From: Agrypnia vestita
Taxonomy: Eukaryota > Arthropoda > Insecta > Trichoptera > Phryganeidae
Reading direction: 5' to 3'
DNA: 64,000 nt
Assembly: GCA_016648135.1 (NCBI GenBank)
Contig: JADDOH010004017.1
Coordinates: 186,001 to 250,000 of the forward strand
A program made the position numbers and the translations under genes. This document shows positions 1 through 10,537 of this stretch, in pieces. Numbering within the stretch: the first letter of the stretch is position 1; the number at the start of each line of letters is the position of its first letter. Below the pieces are notes generated by a model. That model was not told the DNA's origin, did not search any database, and saw nothing but the letters and a program-made list of their open reading frames with translations.

Positions 1-287
1 TTTAAGAGAATTTTAATCTGACGTTGTGATCCTGAGAAAACAAAGAATATGTCGTCAACATATCTGTAATAGTAGTTTATTTTCTTAATGAGTGGATTTG
101 AAGATAGTAGTATATTTTGCTCGAAGTTATCCATAAAAATATCTGCCAATAGTGGCGATAGCGGGTTTCCCATCGGTAAACCATTTATCTGTTGGTAGAA
201 TTCACCTTGGAAACATAAGGTACTTTGTTTAATGCATACCTTGATGATAGTGAAGATATCTTGTCTCAAGCTTTCATCGTCACATTT
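1..287 (-). pseudogene. Penelope-like element reverse transcriptase fragment
   Basis: On the minus strand an open stretch runs from 287 off the left edge and reads as the palm of a Penelope-like reverse transcriptase. It contains NGLPMGNPLSPLLADIFMDN (about 190-130) followed some 20 residues later by RYVDDIFFVFSG (about 65-30), the catalytic YVDD box. The GLPMG-PLSP-ADIFM spacing to YVDD is characteristic of Penelope-like elements rather than LTR or LINE enzymes. Upstream at 293-288 two in-frame stops break the frame, so this is a decayed, 5'-truncated piece; its C-terminal side lies outside the window. The GIY-YIG endonuclease is not visible here. Hammerhead-like motifs elsewhere in the window may derive from the same class of element. 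Confidence 0.85.
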
Positions 288-559
288 TCATCACCTAAGA
301 AAGATACTGGAAGACAAAAATTCTATTTTATCTATATCTATGCAAATATCGATTATGATTATTTTTATATTGAAATTGAGAACCTTATTCAGAAAGGGCC
401 TGGCCTCCATAAGCAAGTTCGTAAAATCAAAACAAAACAATAAAAACAAAACAAAGCGGAGTCATGGACGGACTCTTAAAGAATAACGGAGGCCCTTCTG
501 GTTTGAAAATAAAATAAGTAGGTATTAAGGACAATGCTGGAGCCTATACCCGGTATTGC

Positions 560-860
560 AATAGGCACGTGAAGGCGCAGAAGCAATGAAGAAAATTGGT
601 CCCTATCACGATAGCCTTTCTATAACCAGCACCATCAGATTTAACTGGCTAACTAGATATTGGATAGGACATGTCGGGCAACCAGCGACAGAGCTATAAA
701 ATAGTATACGAGCCTAAATTAACTGGAAAAGGACCGCCGGGCTGACCCAGACAGCAAATGGATCGGAAGAAGTAGAAAGACATCATCCAGAAGGTTAGAG
801 CTCTACAAGATTTAGGTACACGGCCATCAGAAGTAGGTAAGTATGTTCATGCAAACTTTA
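560..860 (+). pseudogene. degenerate LINE ORF2 C-terminal tail
   Basis: Broken frames read WIGHVGQPATEL, then GPPG-PRQQ and EEVERHHPEG. This is the pattern found downstream of the reverse transcriptase domain in many insect LINEs (WLGHV-RM, G-RPRGRP, EEVE-D). Several stops and frameshifts interrupt it. The family cannot be set. Confidence 0.45.
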
Positions 861-1799
861 TACATGAAACGAACCGCGCTGTTAACCAACCACGTAGTAG
901 TGAGAGTAGCTCCTATTACACTCTGTATATATTACACAAACGTGCAAAGTTATGGAAAGTTTACTGCACATATTCGTACCTATCTGAAGAAAATGTAGTA
1001 TAACTAAAAAAATGTATTTTGTATCAACGACCTAATTATGCATTAGAAGTATAATGAATGTATTAGGTACCTATCACCAGGGGTTATATCCATTTGAACT
1101 GGAGGCAGTTTATTTGAGAAGAAATATATTATTTTAAAAGCTTTTTGTCGTACTTAAAAATCATCACTAGGTGAGTTACTTTTTGGTCCTGAAAAGAATT
1201 TTTTATTATTATAGGGAAATTATTTATGGTTATGGGTTAAAATTTTGTAAGTATTTAAAACATTACCATGTAATGGAAAGCATACAACATTTTTGCAACG
1301 TATTAGTTCAATATATTATACGTAGGTAGGTACTATTCTGCCGTATATCCGAACTGTCTAGCCTACCTTTGGGATCTCATTTTAGGGTTCAGCGTCAGGG
1401 CTGATTTCGCTGACGCTTTTTCAATGTTGGCTTGCCACAGTGATGGTGATCAAACCGTTATTTTATCACACGGTTCTGTTTTTTGAAATTTTGTATCTGA
1501 TTGATCGTCAAATGTTTGAAATAGGCAAGTCAGATAAATGACACGTATTTGCATAAAACTTGTAAAAAATTGATAATGTGTGGTTGTTCTCAGAGCGGAA
1601 TCGGTGAACGTTGCATTCGGGGATTCCCGGTACTGGGTAGTAGGTACTCAGTACCGGGAAACGAAACCCATTTCCCGGGAATTCCGGTACTACAAAATGA
1701 TATACTAACTGAAATATTTTTAATTATTATCAAGCTGTAAATGCTGTTTTAGTCGGTTTAGGTGCTAAAAAAAATCTTTCGTCACTGGTAAAAGTCAAA
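861..1799. other. AT-rich stretch without a recognisable gene
   Basis: No coding region is supported. Around 1626-1700 the word CCCGGTACT occurs in both orientations (near 1627, 1655 and 1684) and once more near 2337. These copies flank the hAT remnant at 1800-2010 and may be its subterminal motifs. Confidence 0.4.
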
Positions 1800-2010
1800 A
1801 TGGCCCTCTGGGAAAATGGTGGACAACGTGGCCACTGCCTAAGCATACCTAGCTTACAAACGTTTAGGCAGTGTGGAACCCGAAAGGATATTCAGTTCTG
1901 CAGGATATAGGATAGGATATTGCGAACAAGATTACGTGACGAAAGTTTCGATGCTATTTCCATTTTGTGTAGATACGCACTACCGACAGCTACGTATATT
2001 TCGCTAACAT
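1800..2010 (+). pseudogene. hAT-family transposase C-terminal remnant
   Basis: One frame reads GSVEPERIFSSAGY (about 1868-1910). After a frameshift near 1925 the next frame reads RLRDESFDAISILCRYALP (about 1930-1990). Together they match the hAT dimerisation region (S-E-R-FS-AG, then RL-ENL--L-FL). The upstream WWTTWPLPK piece fits the preceding segment. The rest of the transposase is absent, so this is a relic. Confidence 0.75.
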
Positions 2011-2751
2011 TTTACGATACGTAATTAATTTTATTTTTCATTATCGTTGTGTTTAAAAGTTACTGTTAATTTTGAGTTTCTGATAAGTTACAGTTAAGAA
2101 TTTTTGTTAAGACCAGACTGAATAGTTTAAGGTACAATTTATTTAATTAAGATTTAAAAGTTCCCTTTTTACGACAAGAGTGATTATCTTTTGTTAAATA
2201 ATTTATTGAATTACCTACATACGGTAATTCAGTGATTTGTATTGTGATCAAACTTCTTTCCAACATTTTATTTCACGCACAACAAGCATTTAACTAAATT
2301 TTTTCTCTAGTACCGAAAGTATCGAATATCGAATTTCCCGGTACTGCAAACACTAGTTGCATTGTGTAAAGTGATCACTTGAGCCAGCTGATCCAAATCA
2401 TCGTAAGCTCTGTGGCCGCCCTATAAAGACATCCATACATGTTTCCCATATAAATAGCTTCGTCTCTGTGAGACTGCTGTAATTTATCTTAATTTGTTAT
2501 TCTATTGTAGTTATTAATAAATTCTTCCGCTAGATGGATCTAGATAAAAATTAAAATGTGAACTTTGAATTGCAATACACGGTAAATCAATAAATATGTC
2601 ATTAAGATTTATTTCACCGAAATTATAGTTACAATTCTGCGGAGTGCACGTCCTTGATCAATTACTATTTTCATCTAGATAATATTTGATAGGATCCGAC
2701 GGATATATCCACCTCTCTGTTCCGCTGGTTTACGCTAACCTGTGAATAATT
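2011..2751. repeat. non-coding stretch with one dispersed stem-loop repeat
   Basis: No gene is visible. At about 2450-2500 lies a minus-strand copy of a dispersed repeat whose core is a TCTC-ACA-GAGA stem-loop followed by CGAAGCT. Related copies are at 42588-42880 and 51588-52630. A nearby GTGATCACTT word (about 2370) also recurs in those copies. Confidence 0.5.
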
Positions 2752-3022
2752 AAGGCGATTCTAGCAGAATGAGCAAATTTCACCATTTTTTCTCATATTG
2801 CTTTCTCATATATCTCTCTTGCATTTTTTATCACATTTTTGTCCTGAAATCTCTTATTTTAAATTTTTTTCATCAGGTTACATATATTTTAAAAACGAAT
2901 ATCTTATTAAAATGTTACAAACTAAATTATATAATTGATTAATAAATTACCAATGTTTTAATAATGACGAAAATTGCTCCACTTTTTGGGCCTTTTATGA
3001 CTGAATGGTCTGTTGAGATGTC
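2752..3022 (+). repeat. direct repeat, copy 1
   Basis: This segment runs from TTAAGGCGAT to GGCCTTTTATGACTG and TGTTGAGATGTC. It recurs in the same orientation at 3352-3629, about 600 bp downstream, with moderate divergence. It is non-coding and the family is unknown. Confidence 0.7.
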
Positions 3023-3351
3023 TATTTTATTCAATAATATTACAAAGTAAACGTTTATCTTAAATTTATTATAATTTTTGCAAAATCTGTTAGTTTGTTT
3101 ACATGCAATTTATGTTTTAAGAAACACTGTTTTTTAAATTATTTTTATTTTTTGTGTGTTTTTTCAATCCTTTTTAGATAGTTTATAACTTTTTTCTTTA
3201 ATAAATTAAAGAAATAGACATTATTATTTTAAAATTAATACAAAAAAATCAAAAAATTATTCTCGATTACAGATTTTAGCTATTTAATCAAGACGCAACG
3301 TAACACAATACGCAGTGCCTTACATCTAATTGTTGAATTTTGGCAACCTTA

Positions 3352-3629
3352 AGGCGATCGTCTAGCGGAGTGAGCAAATTTCACAATTTTTTCTCATATC
3401 TTCTCTTGCGTTTTTTATCACATTTTTGTATGGAAATATTTAATTTTTAAATTTATTCATCAGGTTACGTATATTTTAAACACGAATATCTTGTTGAAAT
3501 GTCACAAACTAAATTATATAATTAATTAATACATTACCAAACCTTCGATGTTTTAAAAATGAATAAAATTGCTCCACTTTGTGGGCCTTTTATGACTGCA
3601 TGGCCTGTTGAGTTGTCTTTTTATCGCTC
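3352..3629 (+). repeat. direct repeat, copy 2
   Basis: Diverged second copy of 2752-3022, sharing GGGCCTTTTATGACTG and ACTAAATTATATAATT. About 330 bp of AT-rich sequence separates the copies. Confidence 0.7.
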
Positions 3630-3961
3630 AAATAAACAAAAACAAAGCAGAGCGCTATTATTTGTGTTTATTATTATGCAAAAGGTTTTACAATATCTGG
3701 TTAATGCTTACGTTTCCCGAGAGATGAGAAAATATTTTATTCGTCGAATAGTGCTGACCAATTAAACGCATTATTCATTTTATCCATCGAGAAATGTTGA
3801 TCAGAATTAAAACAGAGGTGTTGAAATAGAGCCTAAAAGATTTTGAAGTACATATTTGAATTATATATTTTTTTTAATTGAAAAATACGTATGATATTTT
3901 TTTACAACAATGATAACTAATAGATATTTAATAATCAAATTATTATTTTTTACGTAGTGAC

Positions 3962-4445
3962 GATATGCGTCACGGTGATCTTTACAATGAAGTTAAGGAG
4001 CAAACCAATAAGGCAGCAGCCATATCCGGCTGTTTAAAGGTTTTGGAGGAATAAGTACATGCTGACAGATAGCACGGCCCGAATCTACATTATGACATAA
4101 TGGTATAGAAACTAGGGCTGACACAGTTAGGACTAAAAGCCTTCTCCGGACGTCTGAGATGAGAGTAGGTAGGTACCTACTGCGCACTTCAGCAGGGAGG
4201 ACTCTCAGGGACAGGACCAAAACTCTGAAGCAAGAGAGACCTATCGTTAGATGGGGCAGGAAGAGACGGCGGTACTAGAGAGATCGCGTGGATAGGATGG
4301 ATAATACAAGAATTCCCCGTATGGTTGCCCACAATACATCACATGCCAGGAAGACCGCCAAAAAGATGGGAAGATAGCTGGTGCTCCACTTCCCAAGAGG
4401 ACGGCTCCCGCTCAATAACAGATCTATGATCTAGAACAAGAAGAA
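3962..4445 (+). pseudogene. LINE (RTE/endonuclease-RT type) ORF2 C-terminal remnant
   Basis: Broken plus-strand frames read LYNEVKEQTNKAAAISGCL (about 3980-4035), then RTSAGRTLRDRTKTLKQE (about 4180-4240), then DRVDRMDNTRIPRMV (about 4280-4325), and end in a GRP-KRW-like region. This order matches the part of insect RTE-type reverse transcriptases downstream of the catalytic domain (EVK-Q--KAS-ISGCLN, GKTLRDR, H--RMD--R). Stops are frequent, so it is inactive. The catalytic YADD region is not present. Confidence 0.75.
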
Positions 4446-4619
4446 AAGAAGATATGCGTTATTTGTCATCTTTTTTATCCGATTCGGAAACGATTGGCCT
4501 AACGAAACGTAAAAAGTGCATTCGTGCAAATTATCACCACAAGAGAGCGATTATCTCTTTATTATAAATTATTATTATTTATCTTATTGATGAGTCAGCT
4601 CTGTATCTACTAAGTACTG

Positions 4620-4905
4620 CAATGAAGTGCTTCATTATACTGAAGTGCACACTTCACACGCTTTTAATCGAACTGCACACTTTAAACCGCACACTTCAAA
4701 CTGTAGGTACACTTTACACTTCAAAATTCAAACTGCACACTTCAAATTTCTCACTTTAAACATCAAACCAAGTACCTCATTATACTCGACTTCACACTTT
4801 ACATGTTTTTAATCAAACTTCAAATACACATTGCCGTTATTTGTGATTTTCAGCGAAGTGGAACGAACGAATACTTCAGGAAACTTTCAATAATACCTAT
4901 AATAT
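4620..4905 (+). repeat. degenerate CACTTCAAA-type short repeats
   Basis: The words CACACTTCAAA, CACTTTA and TTCAAACTG are iterated irregularly from 4630 to 4770. The right part (about 4790-4905) recurs near 39070-39180, so it belongs to a dispersed element. A run of C residues at 4945-4965 follows. Confidence 0.55.
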
Positions 4906-5433
4906 TTTTTGGCGGATTTTATGTAGATAAAATGACTTATCGATATCCCCCCCCCTCCCCCCCCGGCAGAAATATTATTTTTGTGAATTTGATATGGATA
5001 AAATGACCTACTCGCGTCAGCGTCAGTGATAATTTTTAGCTACATGCATGCACAATTTTGTAGGAGTAACAGTTTTGAAGTAGGTTACTTCATGTAGCTT
5101 ATTGAAGTAGACGAAGTGCTGTAACGTTTCGGTACCTACTACAAATAAAGTGGTGAACGTGTGCATGTTGAAACCTTCATTCCGAAATGAAGTTTTGCCC
5201 TTCGCTTATCCACTAGACCTCGGTCAACACTGACTGACGCTGAGAGCATATTATCAGAGATTCTTTTAAACCTAAATATTGTTCCATGCCTAAAACACGG
5301 CAAGGACTGTTTAATAGAAAAAAGAACCTCGCAAGTATTATTTATATCTACATATAATAAATACACTTTTTACTTGCTGACTCCGTTTCGCAGCAACACC
5401 CTGGTTACAAAAATATAAATAAATATATAATTA
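4906..5433. other. non-coding stretch, nothing recognised
   Basis: AT-rich sequence with a C-rich run at 4945-4965. The short ORFs here show no family resemblance. Confidence 0.4.
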
Positions 5434-5559
5434 CTAGCTGATTAGTCCGGCTTCGCTCGGGACCATAATTTAGTAAGCGTAGAATTTGTTGACGTCTCTT
5501 TTTTGCTAGTTTCGGCATCTGTGATTGGGAACCATCTTCGCTTTACCAAAACATCAACA

Positions 5560-7575
5560 GATATTTTAGCACACAATCATAACACTCTAGAGAGAACCTT
5601 TCAAAACTTTCTAGAGCATTCCGAAATCTTATAGAACTTTCTGGAATCTTATAGAACTTTCCCTTTCCAGAACCTTCTAGAGCATGATAATTCTTTCTGG
5701 AACCTCTAGACCCACCGGCGCACTCCCCCACTCAGTTTGAAATCTTATAGATCTTTCTGATAGCCTGTAGAATTTTCTCCTTCCTTTTTAGAGAATTCTC
5801 GAACCCTCTAGAACTTTCTGGAACCTTTTAAACTCACCGTCACACTCACTTTCTCCATCCAGAACTTTCTAGAGCATTCTGGAACTTATTTTAATCTCTG
5901 GAACCTTCTAGACTCACCGACTCACTCCACCACTCAGTTTGGAATCTTTTAGAAAGTTTTTGAATTTTGTCTTTCCAGAACCTTCAAAAGCATTCGAGAA
6001 CCTTCATGAACGTTATGAAACCTTCTAGACCCCCAGACACACTCCACCTCACTGTTTGTAACGTTAGAGAAGTTTCTTTAGAAGAATAAAGAATCTTCTA
6101 GAACGTTCTCCTTCCAGAATTCTATAACTTTTTCAAACGTTCTGTAACTTTCTACAGTCACCGACACACTCCGCCACTTAGTTTGGAACCTTATAGAACA
6201 TTCTAAAATCTTCTAGAACATTCTCCTTTCAGAATTTTCGGGAGATTTATCTAACGTTCTGGAATCTTTTGATCTCACTAACATACTCCGTACTCAGTTT
6301 ACAACCTTATAGAACATTAGTGAATATTCTAGAACGTTGTCTTTCCAGAACTTTCTATAGCTTTCTGTTCCGAATGTTCTGGATCCTTCTAGACTCACCA
6401 ACACACTCCGCCACTCTTTGGAACCTTTTAAAACCTACTTGAACGTTTTCCTTTCAGAACCTTCTAAAGCATTCGAGAACCATCAGTAACATTCTGAACC
6501 TCTAGACTCACTGACACTCTCCGCCACTCAGTTTGTGTACTTATAGAACTTTCGGAAATCTTCTAGAACCTTTTCCTTCCAGAATTTTCTAAAGCTTTAT
6601 CGAACGTTCTAGCACCATCTAGATTCACCGGCACACTCCGCCACTCAGTTTGGAACCTTATAAAACCTTCTTGAACATTTTCCTTCCAGAATCTTCTAAA
6701 GTATTCGAAAACCATCATGAACCATCTAGACTCACTGACACACTCCGACACTCAGTTTGTGATCTTATAGAACTTTCGGAAATCTTCTAGGACCTTTTTC
6801 TTCCAGAATTTTGAACTTCCAGAGGCTTTATCGAACGTTCTAGAACCATCTAGACTCACCGGCATACTCCACCACTCACTTTGGAATCTTATAGAACTTT
6901 CTGTTTCCAGAAACATCTAAGGCATTCATTCTAAGGACTTCAACATTCTAAGGACTTCATGAACGTTCTGGAACCTTCTGGACACACCGACACACTCCGC
7001 TACTTAGTTTGGAACCTTATAGAACTTTCTGTTTCCAGAAACTTTTAAAGCATTCGAGAACCTTCATGAACGTTTTGGAACCTTCTGAACACATCGACAC
7101 ACTCCGCTGCTCAGTTTGGAACCATTTAGTACTTTCAGTAATCTTCTAGATTATTCTCTTTCCAGAACTTTCTAGAGCTTTACCGAACGTTCTGGAACCT
7201 TCTAAACTCACAGACACACTTCGCCATACTGTTTGGAATGTTAGAGCACTTTCAGGAAACTTTTAGAACGTTCTCCATCCAGAACATTCTTGAACTTTAT
7301 CGAACGGTCTGGAACCTTATAGTCACAGATACTTTCTAGACCTTTATTGAACGTTCTGGAACTTTTTAGCCCTACCTCGTAATTTGGAACCTTATAGAAC
7401 TTTCAGGAATCTTCTAGAACACTCCCCTTCCAGAACTTTCTAGAGCTTTACCAGACATTCTGAAACATTTTTGACTCACCGGTACACTCCGCCACTTAGT
7501 TTGGAAACTTATTGAACTTTTGGGAATATTTTACAACATTCTCCTTCCAGAACTTTCTAGAATGGATTTTTCCGG
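5560..7575. repeat. tandem array of ~118-bp units rich in TTCnnGAA motifs
   Basis: The landmark ACACTCCGCCACTCAGTTTGG recurs in diverged form near 5920, 6040, 6165, 6285, 6400, 6515, 6632, 6741, 6865, 6990, 7095, 7213 and 7485, giving a unit of roughly 110-125 bp and about 16 units. Each unit holds TTCTAGAA, TTCTGGAA and GAACGTTC. Longer runs such as GAA-CG-TTC-TG-GAA-CC-TTC (near 6968 and 7190) have four alternating nGAAn blocks at the 5-bp spacing that defines a heat shock element. The motif is seen directly; HSF binding is inferred. Confidence 0.8.
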
Positions 7576-7589
7576 AACCTTCTAGACTT

Positions 7590-8195
7590 ACCGTACCTAC
7601 CGACACAGTTGGCGGGCCCTTCTGGAACAATCTGAAGCATTTGCGCCCTTCGCAAAACAAAAAAACGTGCTAGAAAGCACATTTTCATCACCCGCTCCCA
7701 CCCACGCCTAGCCATCCCCACCAAACTGGGACATTTTCGATGTGACCCCAAGGGCTATCTGCCACCATAACCATCAGGGGGTGGTAGTGTAAGTGTAATT
7801 CGAAGGACGGTGTTCTAGAACACCCTCCTTCGAATTTATCGAATGTACAGGAACCTTCTAGACACACCGACATATTCCGCCACTCAGTTTAGAACCTTAT
7901 AGAACTTTCGGGAATTTTCTAGAACCTTCTCCTTCCAGAACTTTCTAGAGCAGGTTTTTTCGATACCTTCTAGACTTACCGACACAGTCGGCGCGCCTAT
8001 TTTGAAACAAATCTGATGCATTTGCGGCCTTCCCATTACAAAACAATGTGCTAGAAAGCACATTTTCGTCAACGCACAGCCACCCGCACCAAACTCGCAT
8101 ATTTTCGATGTGACACCAAGGGCTATCCACCACCATAACCACCAGTGGATGGTTGTAGCTGGTTGTGGAGAAAACTTGGCGGATAGGGAAACACG
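7590..8195. repeat. two-copy ~370-bp segment inside the Helitron-like element
   Basis: About 7590-7790 and 7975-8160 are diverged direct copies. Both hold GTGCTAGAAAGCACATTTTC (a hairpin), TTTTCGATGTGAC and AAGGGCTATC. The second copy is the part preserved at 45880-46080 in opposite orientation. The apparent ORF here (7884-8240, minus) is W/V-rich and is preserved only because the DNA element is repeated. Confidence 0.7.
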
Positions 8196-8211
8196 GGTTT
8201 CTTTATATATA

Positions 8212-8264
8212 TATTGATGTGACACGTATTCCGTGTTCACATCTCTATTTAAAAAAAAAAAAAG
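8212..8264 (+). repeat. SINE 3' tail fragment with poly(A)
   Basis: The sequence TGACACGTATTCCGTGTTC followed by A13 matches the 3' end of the tRNA-derived SINE seen at 14331-14511, 55873-56060 and 62134-62313. It abuts the end of the Helitron-like element at 8217; the SINE head is missing. Confidence 0.75.
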
Positions 8265-8770
8265 ATAAATTATAAATTATATATATAATGTAGGTATATA
8301 TGCATAGCCACGTATAAAGCGTAATTAATACATTATATAATATATTTTTATAAGTAGGTACCTACTAACAAGTTTCTGATAAGTTGACACGATTTTGGTT
8401 ACTCGAACTTTTTGAAAAAGTAATAAAAATTTGAATTAGCTGTAAATATAATAAAGAAAAGTGGTTTTTATGTTTGCTTATATCATATTTTTATGATAGA
8501 ATTTTCTACATCCATGGAAGTAAATCTACGGCATGAGAGCGATTTTGAATTCTTATTTTGTATTTATATTTATCTACATACATATCTTACATCTCTTCGC
8601 GTTATGTATTATATTTAGCCAACACCGCGGGTTACTTATCATTCTGGTGTTTTTTATGTGATATTTTACAGTAATACTGACACATCTCCGATAACCGGTC
8701 GTAGCAAGGTGGGCTATGTTTATAGCTCAGGTCTCGTGAGCCAGCTGCAAATTTTGTTTTCATTTTATAT
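8265..8770. other. AT-rich stretch, nothing recognised
   Basis: TA-rich sequence from 8270 to 8350, then ordinary AT-rich DNA. No coding or structural signal was found. Confidence 0.4.
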
Positions 8771-8772
8771 AT

Positions 8773-9670
8773 TTACCCGAGACAAACCGCTTTTTTAGAA
8801 ACAAAGTAACTATCATAACCAGGGCGATAAAAAAGATCTGCTACTTGTAACAATGGATGGGCTACATATTTTTGTGTATCATGTGTAAGCGGAATAAACA
8901 TGAACATTAAAGCCATGTATTCACTAGGGGACAAATTGTCCCTCAACAGCACGCGCGGCATAGAGTCTACGTGACGTTGCAACGTCGTGCACTGTTCCGC
9001 GACCTCGCGCACAACATAGCGCGGCATTTTCTACGTGCCGTGGCAACGTTGCCATGCGCACGGTACCCGAGCGTACTCACTGCAACATTCCGCGGAGCGT
9101 CAGTACCACGTGGTATGTTTACAAGTGAATACGCATGCGCTGTATCTGTCAAGATGACAATGCGGGGAAACGAAATCGTTCTCGAACTCATCGAGCTGTA
9201 TCGATCGAAGATCGCATAGAATGTCCGTCCTTCTTTCTCTTTGCAGTAAATAATTTCGCATTTTCCTCTTTTTTCTCCTCTTACTTTTCGATAAACTCAT
9301 TAACATAAACAGATACGCGGCTATCATCATAACCTCATAGGGCGATATATTTCCGCGACGTCTGGAAAACAATAATTATTTGCAAAAAGGACCTTGTTTT
9401 TAATAATATTCAATGTACTACAGTAAACCCTCGTTAATTTGAAATTGCGACCCAAAAAAACATTTCGAATTGCGCGGAACCCCGTTTTCGCCAAATGAGA
9501 TACCGCAGCTGTCATCCATAACTTCATCGGATGACATTTCCGCGATGCGAGTCCCGGTGTGTACACGTCAAATGACCGCGTCATTGTCCCCGAAACATGA
9601 GCGTAGATGTTGATGCGACATGTCGAGCGGAATGTTTCGCGATTTGTCCCCTAGTGAATACATGGCATAA
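8773..9670. mobile_element. rearranged PIF/Harbinger-like remnant
   Basis: Several broken pieces point to PIF/Harbinger. On the plus strand at 9154-9219 MRGNEIVLELIELYRSKIA resembles the start of a MADF DNA-binding domain (LIELYR), cut off by a stop. On the minus strand at about 9360-9250 ISPYEVMMIAAYLFM is followed by KSKRRKKRKMRN, like the start of Harbinger nucleases. Related S-P-x-E pieces occur on the minus strand near 8930 (NLSPSEYMALM) and 9545-9490 (EMSSDEVMDD), and on the plus strand near 9645 (DLSPSEYMA). An inverted repeat of at least 25 bp, around CACTAGGGGACAAAT, links 8911-8936 with 9642-9668. No catalytic domain remains. Confidence 0.5.
9417..9480 (+). repeat. pogo/Tigger-like terminal repeat remnant
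   Basis: The sequence CAGTAAACCCTCGTTAATTT followed by GCGACCC and GAATTGCGCGGA resembles the terminal inverted repeat class of pogo/Tigger elements (CAGTA-ACCTCG-TTA). No second end was found, so the call is tentative. Confidence 0.35.
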
Positions 9671-10537
9671 TAGATGTCCATAAACCACGTGGTTTCATTT
9701 TGAACTTTCGGAACATTTGGAACTCCTCCCTCTCTCCGTGTAGCCCTAACGTGGCTTTTGCCTTGACTCGCCCGCTCCCCCCTTTCCCCCTCTCGAGTGG
9801 AACGTATTTTTTCCAATTAATTCCAAAAGACACTTTGTGCTCTTTTATCCTACCAAAACTTTTAAAATTATTGGGTATAAAATGAACAAGACTGATATTT
9901 GTTTTATAACATAGCGCCTATTAGTAAATATGATTAGGGAAAAACGACGTATAACAATTAGTACATAAAGGTAAAAAATTTAATAAAATATTTTAACTTA
10001 AAAAAAAGATTCTCAGCAAGAAAGCTCAGAAAAGATCTCAATCATTATTGCTTAAATTAAAGAATTAGAACAAATCATACCTGGAGTGTAAAAAACAAAA
10101 AGAGTTTGATCGTGTTTTTTGCTGTAGTTCTATCTCAAATAATTACTTGTCCTGTATAAAACATTTTAATTCTCATCGACATCATTTTGAATTTCGGTTT
10201 TTGAAAACTCGTTGGAAAAACATTTCCGATAAGCCTCGTAAAGTTTATTTTACAGCGTCATTTCACATCAAACCACACTTTGAACTTGAAATAACACTTT
10301 TACGAGCATTAGAATAATTAAAGACGCATTTAAGTTCACTTTAAAAAAACAAAATTAAAATTATTCCTTCACCGAGCGGTATAGCGACACGCGGTGGATC
10401 CGAATCGAAACAGTAGTAGGAGGGGGAAGTCCCGTGTGTAAGGAACTTGAGTATAGTTACCGGGTACCTAATACTTTTAATACATTGATAATACTGGGCC
10501 GGCGCAGCACTTCGGCTAGCTGTAAAAGTCTCATGTA
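9671..10537. other. non-coding stretch with a pyrimidine-rich patch
   Basis: A C/T-rich patch lies at 9720-9790. The ORFs here are composition-driven and no family is recognised. Confidence 0.4.

Larger units (their letters stand above)
5434..8217 (-). mobile_element. Helitron-like element carrying a heat-shock-motif array
   Basis: Read on the minus strand, the element begins TCAATATATATATAAAG with host A before it (8217 inward). It ends with a GC-rich hairpin (CCGAGCGAAGCCGG) and CTAG at 5434-5437, followed by host T. These are Helitron rules: 5' TC, 3' hairpin plus CTRR, A/T insertion. About 2.0 kb of the interior (5560-7575) is a tandem array, and the left-hand 640 bp of the minus-strand element (7575-8217) is a two-copy complex segment. 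No Rep/helicase is present, so it is non-autonomous. A shorter relative in the opposite orientation lies at 45833-46283 and shares the TC end and the non-array part. The 3' boundary is less certain than the 5' one because CTAG is frequent inside the array. Confidence 0.6.

Noticed and set aside
7884..8240. ORF conserved with 45936-46172 as a possible protein
   Set aside because: The similarity exists because both lie in copies of one DNA element. The frame is low-complexity and truncated differently in each copy.
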